Source of the DNA: Actinomyces qiguomingii
GTDB taxonomy: Bacteria > Actinomycetota > Actinomycetes > Actinomycetales > Actinomycetaceae
Direction: 5' to 3'
NCBI RefSeq assembly: GCF_004102025.1
Contig: NZ_CP025228.1
Span: forward strand, 1,798,001 to 1,862,000
DNA length: 64,000 nucleotides
The number at the start of each line of letters is the position of its first letter. The first letter of the stretch is position 1. Both the position numbers and the translations under genes were made by a program. This document shows positions 59,652 to 64,000 of this stretch, piece after piece. Below the pieces are notes generated by a model. The model made no database searches. It was not told the DNA's origin and was given only the letters and a program-made list of their open reading frames with translations.

Positions 59652-61181
59652 ATGACCGAGGACCTGAGGGCGGCCGCACTGGAGGCGATCAACCGCTCGC
59701 AAGCAGCTGCAGACTCCGACTACCCCGTGGTGCATCTGGCGCCGCCGGTCGGCAGACTGAACGACCCCAATGGATTGCTTGTGGAAGGCGGCACTTATCA
59801 CGCCTTCTACCAGTTCAGCCCCTTCCACCCGCACCGCAAACTGGTGTACTGGGGCCATGCCTCTTCCGATGACCTGCTGCACTGGACCCAGCATGAACCG
59901 GCGATCATCCCCGACTCCTATTACGACCGCTCCGGCGCCTACTCCGGGGGGGCCGTGGTGCTCGACGAGGATGAGGCCTGCGGCCTTCCGGCGAGCTCCC
60001 GGTACCAGTTCTTCTACACCGGCAACCTCAAGGATCCGGTGACCGACGAACGTACCGCCAGCCAGTGCCTGGTCACCAGCCCGGATCTGGAGCGCTTCAC
60101 CAAATGGCCGGACAACCCGCTGCTGCCGGCGCATCCGGCCGGTTACACCGCCCATTTCCGTGACCCGCAGGTCTGGCGTGATCCCGACGATCCGGGAAGC
60201 TTCCGTATGATCCTGGGCGTACAGCGCGAGGATCTGACCGGGGCCGCCCTGCTGTATCGCTCTGAGGATCTGCGCTCCTGGAGGCTGGAGGGGGAGCTGA
60301 GTTTCCCCGATGCCGACGGCGCCTTCGACCATTTCGGCTACATGTGGGAGTGCCCCGGCCTGGTGCGCCTGACGGATGAACTGACCGGCCAGGTTCGGGA
60401 CGTGCTGATCTGGTGCCCGCAGGGCATCGCCCCCGAGGACGAGGGATACGAGAACATCTTCCCTTGCGTTTACACCGTGGGGTGCCTGGAGGGAACCGAG
60501 CTGCGCGAATGCGACGGCACCTTCGCCGAGGTTGACCGCGGCTTCGAGTTCTATGCCCCCCAGCCATTCGCCCGCAGGCCCTCCGAACCCGGACCGGTAC
60601 TCCTGGTCGGCTGGGCGGGCAACGCCTCGCAAGATGATCAGCCGTCGATTGAGACCGGCGGCTGGGTGCACGCCCTCACCGTGCCACGAACAGTGGCGCT
60701 GCGCGGAGGCCGGCTGCTGCAGCGCCCCGCCGTGCCGTTGCCCGCCGACGCCGCTGCGCTGAGTATCGTGGGGCGGCGCCTGGAGGGTGCCACCCCTATT
60801 CGGGAGTTGGACGGACATGGCTCCTGGCATCTGCGGCTGGAGGCCGACCCGGCGGACGCCCGCTGGGGGCTGCGGATCGGAGACGAGGCCTGCTGTGTGA
60901 CAATCGAGTTCCTCTACGACGACGACGGCGCCGCGCGGCTGGTCGTGGACCGCTCCCGCTCGCGTTATACCCGGCACGGGGCCACCCGGACGGTGACCCT
61001 GCCCGCGGGCACGCCGCCGCGGCTGGAGGTTGTCCACGACCGCTCGATCACCGAGCTGTTCGTGGGTGACGGCGCACTGGTGTTCACCCTGCGCAGCTTC
61101 GTCGCGCCGGGAACCACGGGAGCCTCCGTGATCGGCGAGTCGGTGCACCCTGTTGCGGGATGCGCCGTCTGCTTCGATTGA
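59652..61181 (+). CDS. scrB: Sucrose-6-phosphate hydrolase, GH32
   Basis: Cytoplasmic invertase-type enzyme cleaving sucrose-6-phosphate to glucose-6-phosphate and fructose. It has 509 aa. The five-bladed propeller carries the nucleophile D38 (LNDPNGLLVEGG), the transition-state stabiliser D171 (RDPQVW) and the acid/base E233 (WECPGLV). FYQFSPFHPH and YSGGAVVLDEDEACG follow the family. The C-terminal beta-sandwich begins near residue 350. No signal peptide, consistent with a phosphorylated substrate. Followed by the sucrose-type PTS gene 209 bp later and a LacI regulator on the opposite strand. Confidence 0.93.
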   Translation: MTEDLRAAALEAINRSQAAADSDYPVVHLAPPVGRLNDPNGLLVEGGTYHAFYQFSPFHPHRKLVYWGHASSDDLLHWTQHEPAIIPDSYYDRSGAYSGGAVVLDEDEACGLPASSRYQFFYTGNLKDPVTDERTASQCLVTSPDLERFTKWPDNPLLPAHPAGYTAHFRDPQVWRDPDDPGSFRMILGVQREDLTGAALLYRSEDLRSWRLEGELSFPDADGAFDHFGYMWECPGLVRLTDELTGQVRDVLIWCPQGIAPEDEGYENIFPCVYTVGCLEGTELRECDGTFAEVDRGFEFYAPQPFARRPSEPGPVLLVGWAGNASQDDQPSIETGGWVHALTVPRTVALRGGRLLQRPAVPLPADAAALSIVGRRLEGATPIRELDGHGSWHLRLEADPADARWGLRIGDEACCVTIEFLYDDDGAARLVVDRSRSRYTRHGATRTVTLPAGTPPRLEVVHDRSITELFVGDGALVFTLRSFVAPGTTGASVIGESVHPVAGCAVCFD

Positions 61182-61286
61182 GCGCGGTATCGTGTCGGAT
61201 CGTGATTGCGATGCCTGCCGGACCTGTGAGTTGCCGGACATCCGACGGTTGCAGAACCGGGGGGCGAGCGGTAGTCTGACTATCGT

Positions 61287-61292
61287 TTGACA
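61287..61292 (+). promoter_or_regulatory. Possible -35 element of the sucrose PTS gene
   Basis: TTGACA at 61287-61292 within CTATCGTTTGACATAG, in the 209-bp gap before the PTS gene. A matching -10 at 17 to 18 bp is not convincing, and CTAT/ATAG form only short inverted arms, so promoter and operator are both uncertain. Confidence 0.3.
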
Positions 61293-61390
61293 TAGGCTGT
61301 GGCGCGCGGGTCTGTGGTAGATCCAGATGCTCCGCAACCTTCCGTCGAGCTCAATGCAGAGTGACCAGTTCCCACAGAAAGGAAGCCCGG

Positions 61391-63415
61391 GTGGCTATGG
61401 ATCACGCCCGCGTGGCGAGAGACGTCCTGACGTACGTCGGGGGAGCCGACAACATCAGCGCGGCAGCGCACTGTGCGACGCGCCTGCGCCTTGTCTTGAA
61501 CGACATGGACAAGGTGGACCAGAAGGCTCTGGACAAGGACCCTGATCTGAAGGGTACCTTCGTTGCCGGCGGTATGTTCCAGATCATCGTCGGCCCTGGT
61601 GATGTCGACATCGTCTTTGATGAGATGGTCAAGACCGGCGGCGTAAAGGAAGTGTCCAAGGATGAGGCGAAGCAGGAGGCCGCCAAGAGTGGCAACATCG
61701 TCTCCCGCTTCATCAAGATGATCGCGGACATCTTCGTCCCGATCCTGCCCGCCCTGATCGCCGGCGGTCTGATGATGGCGATCAACAACGTGCTGACCGC
61801 GGGATTCTTCGAGGCCGCAGACGGCTCCACCTACGGTCTGACCGACCGTTACCCCTGGCTGGCGGACTATGCGGGCCTGATCAACCTGGTCTCCTCCGCA
61901 GCCTTCGCCTTCCTGCCCGTGCTGGTCGGATTCTCGGCCGCAAAGCGCTTCGGCGGCAACGTATACCTGGGCGCCGCGATGGGTGCGGCCATGGTCTCTA
62001 CGGAGCTGACCAGCGCCTACAACATCCAGCAGGCCACCGAGGAGGGCCTGATCGAGAGCTGGAGCCTGTTCGGCCTGAATGTCGACAAGATCGGCTACCA
62101 GGCGATGGTCATCCCGGTTCTGTGCGTGGCCTGGATCCTTTCCGTCATTGAGAAGTGGCTCCACAAGCGGCTGTCCGGAACCGCGGACTTCCTCCTCACC
62201 CCGCTGATCACGCTGCTGCTGACGGGCTTCTTGACCTTCGTGGTTGTTGGTCCGTTGGCGCGTGAGCTCTCGGACGGTATCACTGCGGGACTTCAGTGGC
62301 TGTACAACACCGCCGGACCGATCGGTGGATTCCTCTTCGGCCTGGTCTACTCGCCCATCGTCGTCACCGGTCTGCACCAGTCCTTCCCGGCCGTCGAGCT
62401 GCCGCTGATCGCCGATATGCAGTCTGGAGGCGCAGGATCATTCATCTTCCCGATCGCCTCGATGGCCAATGTGGCCCAGGGTGCGGTTGCCCTGGCGGTC
62501 TTCGTGCTCACCAAGGACGCCAAGATGAAGGGTCTGGCCGGTGCCGGTGGCGCGTCGGCCGTCTTCGGCATCACCGAGCCGGCCATCTTCGGTGTGAACC
62601 TGCGTCTGCGTTGGCCCTTCTTCATCGGTATCGGGGCAGCCGCCGTCGGCGGTGCGCTCGTCTCGCTGCTGAACATTCACTCCCAGGCGCTGGGAGCAGC
62701 GGGATTCGTCGGCTTTGTATCGATCGTTCCCGATGACATCCTCAAGTACATCGTGGTAGAGCTGATCGTGTTCGCCATCGCCTTCGGCGCCGCCATCAGC
62801 TACGGAATGACGCGGGGAAAGAACTCTCTGTCCGGCGATAGCGTCGACGACGTCGACGAGGCCGCGCTGGAGGCTGAGGCCACCAAGGCCCATGCTGCCA
62901 CTGTGGAGCTTCCTGCCGAGGCCGCCACCGACTTCACCGTCACCTCGCCCATTCAGGGACGAGCGGTGCCACTTACCGAGGTGAAGGACAAGACCTTCTC
63001 CTCCGGGATGTTGGGCCCGGGCCTGGCGGTAGTGCCGGAGTCCGGCCCCGTAGTCTCTCCGATCGACGGCGAGGTACTGGTCGCCTTCCCGACCGGACAC
63101 GCCTACGGCCTGCGCTCGGCCAGTGGCGTGGAGCTGCTGATCCACGTCGGTATGGATACCGTCGAACTTGATGGCAAGCACTTCACTCCGAAGGTCGCCG
63201 CAGGAGACAAGGTGTTGCGCGGTCAGACGCTGGTTGAGGTCGACTGGGCCGGTGTCACCGAGGACGGCTATGAGACCGTCACCCCGATCGTGGTCTCTAA
63301 CGCGACCGCCTTCGAAGGAGTCACCGACGAGCAGGCCGGCGCCGTCGCCCGCGGAGACGCCCTGTACTGCGTGACCCCCGCGGCCGAGCCGGCCGAGCAG
63401 GGCGCCAACGCCTGA
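61391..63415 (+). CDS. scrA: PTS sucrose-type transporter EIIBCA
   Basis: Membrane permease importing and phosphorylating a glucoside, most likely sucrose because GH32 scrB and a LacI regulator flank it. It has 674 aa in BCA order. EIIB has phospho-cysteine C28 (AAAHCATRLRLVLND). EIIC has FLPVLVGFSAAKRFGGN and FGITEPAIFGVNLRLRWPFF. EIIA has HAYGLRS and the phospho-histidine H585 (LLIHVGMDTVELDGK). GTG 61391 is favoured over ATG 61397 because AAAGGAAG lies 7-8 bp before it. Trehalose or another glucoside cannot be excluded from sequence alone. Confidence 0.92.
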   Translation: MAMDHARVARDVLTYVGGADNISAAAHCATRLRLVLNDMDKVDQKALDKDPDLKGTFVAGGMFQIIVGPGDVDIVFDEMVKTGGVKEVSKDEAKQEAAKSGNIVSRFIKMIADIFVPILPALIAGGLMMAINNVLTAGFFEAADGSTYGLTDRYPWLADYAGLINLVSSAAFAFLPVLVGFSAAKRFGGNVYLGAAMGAAMVSTELTSAYNIQQATEEGLIESWSLFGLNVDKIGYQAMVIPVLCVAWILSVIEKWLHKRLSGTADFLLTPLITLLLTGFLTFVVVGPLARELSDGITAGLQWLYNTAGPIGGFLFGLVYSPIVVTGLHQSFPAVELPLIADMQSGGAGSFIFPIASMANVAQGAVALAVFVLTKDAKMKGLAGAGGASAVFGITEPAIFGVNLRLRWPFFIGIGAAAVGGALVSLLNIHSQALGAAGFVGFVSIVPDDILKYIVVELIVFAIAFGAAISYGMTRGKNSLSGDSVDDVDEAALEAEATKAHAATVELPAEAATDFTVTSPIQGRAVPLTEVKDKTFSSGMLGPGLAVVPESGPVVSPIDGEVLVAFPTGHAYGLRSASGVELLIHVGMDTVELDGKHFTPKVAAGDKVLRGQTLVEVDWAGVTEDGYETVTPIVVSNATAFEGVTDEQAGAVARGDALYCVTPAAEPAEQGANA

Positions 63416-63463
63416 TCATAACGTTTCAGGACTGCTAGAAGTCCTGGTCAACACAGTCAACAC

Positions 63464-63510
63464 AAGGCCGGTGGCCGACCCGGAATCCCGGGTCGGCCAC
63501 CGGCCTTCTT
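63464..63510. terminator. Bidirectional terminator between scrA and the LacI gene
   Basis: A perfect 20-bp stem, AAGGCCGGTGGCCGACCCGG (63464-63483) with CCGGGTCGGCCACCGGCCTT (63488-63507), 4-nt loop. The stem ends in AA on one side and TTCTT on the other, so it can end transcripts from both converging genes. Confidence 0.85.
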
Positions 63511-63565
63511 CGATTCGGCTTGCTCGCCCGCCTGGTACCACGGGTGGCACTGGCCGGAGAGTGGG

Positions 63566-64000
63566 TTATGTGGTCCGGCCAGGAAGAAGCACGCCCGGAA
63601 GTTCAATGGGGGAGGAGATCGATTCGGCTTCTTGTCCCTGTGCGGCGTTCTGAATCTGCTTTAGCAGCACCTCTACGGCGGTGCGGGCCAGATCGCCCAG
63701 GGGCTGGCGGACCGTCGCCAGGCCGGGCAGGGCGCGTCTTACCGCGGAGGTACCATCGAAACCGATGACCTTGAAGTCCTGCGGTACCCGCAGGCCGTTC
63801 CGGTCGGCCCAGTCCAGGACGGCGGCGGCAGACAGGTCGTCGGTGGCGAACACGGCGTCGATCCGGTTGGCTGCGGAATCCAGGTGAGCGTCGATGAGCC
63901 GGGCTCTTTCGGCGTCGGGAGTGTGAAAATCCACGGTGAAGATGACGGGGTCGATGCCGAACTGCTCTAGCACCGCCCGGTATCCGGCCTCCCGCCGATT
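63566..64000 (-). CDS. scrR: LacI-family transcriptional regulator, C-terminal part
   Basis: Sugar-binding domain of a LacI-type repressor; the DNA-binding start lies beyond the window. 144 residues are visible from REAGYRAVLEQFGIDPVIFT to VLLPGRTT. RIDAVFATDDLSAAAVLDWA, then RVPQDFKVIGFDGTSAVRRA and LATVRQPLGDLARTAVEVLL are the conserved late blocks of the family, and resemble ScrR/sucrose regulators. It converges on scrA across a shared terminator. The ligand is inferred from position. Confidence 0.88.
   Translation of the reverse strand, partial: NRREAGYRAVLEQFGIDPVIFTVDFHTPDAERARLIDAHLDSAANRIDAVFATDDLSAAAVLDWADRNGLRVPQDFKVIGFDGTSAVRRALPGLATVRQPLGDLARTAVEVLLKQIQNAAQGQEAESISSPIELPGVLLPGRTT

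Overview
The window is high-GC actinobacterial chromosome, most likely from Actinomyces or a close relative in the Actinomycetaceae. Support comes from the gene orders uvrC..rapZ-yvcK-whiA-gap-pgk-tpiA-secG, xerD-parA-scpA-scpB-rluB..cmk-der and an FHA-MerR-BFN-MerR cluster, together with LysX, OpcA, a MoeZ-type E1-rhodanese fusion and frequent GTG starts. The genus is inferred from content, not from a marker-gene comparison.

Layout. 1-1876: 3' part of uvrC. 1890-6320: a complete beta-glucoside unit (LicT/BglG antiterminator, its RNA target overlapping a terminator, a PTS EIIBCA, and a GH1 phospho-beta-glucosidase). This unit, a DUF817 membrane protein and purT separate uvrC from rapZ. 8607-15617: rapZ, yvcK, whiA, then the lower-glycolysis genes gap, pgk, tpiA and secG. 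15634-24439: xerD (no ordinary start codon), parA, scpA, scpB, rluB, tyrA, a ketopantoate-reductase-like gene and a fused cmk-der. 24659-28403: a frameshifted MFS gene, a nucleotidyltransferase/HTH pair resembling a toxin-antitoxin module, a VOC protein and tag. 28438-35710: pgi, moeZ-like, a decayed 22-bp repeat array, tRNA-Pro(GGG), lysX and a DUF998 protein.

35729-41560 is the accessory, rearranged part. It holds an SDR, two overlapping HXXEE-type ORFs divergent from a TetR gene, a relic of a DUF1156/Swt1-HEPN defence-type operon fused tail-to-tail to a DUF6941 ORF, a bile-salt-hydrolase-like gene behind an AT-rich leader, and decayed IS3 and ISAs1 transposase remnants.

41608-47147: HAD phosphatase, aldo/keto reductases, an esterase, an S4 RNA-binding protein, a tandem array of the same 22-bp repeat, and an exported, membrane-anchored DUF1524 nuclease. 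47294-52410: the oxidative pentose phosphate genes (zwf-opcA-pgl on minus, gnd divergent on plus). 52560-55158: the GarA/FtsR-like cluster. 55180-64000: aldo/keto reductase, an Hsp70-like ATPase, a Pit phosphate transporter with a small membrane partner, and a sucrose locus (GH32, PTS EIIBCA, convergent LacI regulator).

Functionally the window describes a saccharolytic, host-associated actinobacterium. Two PTS sugar units feed glucose-6-phosphate to pgi, glycolysis and the oxidative pentose phosphate branch. LysX and the bile-salt hydrolase would fit life exposed to cationic peptides and bile. No rRNA, CRISPR array, intact insertion sequence or prophage was seen.
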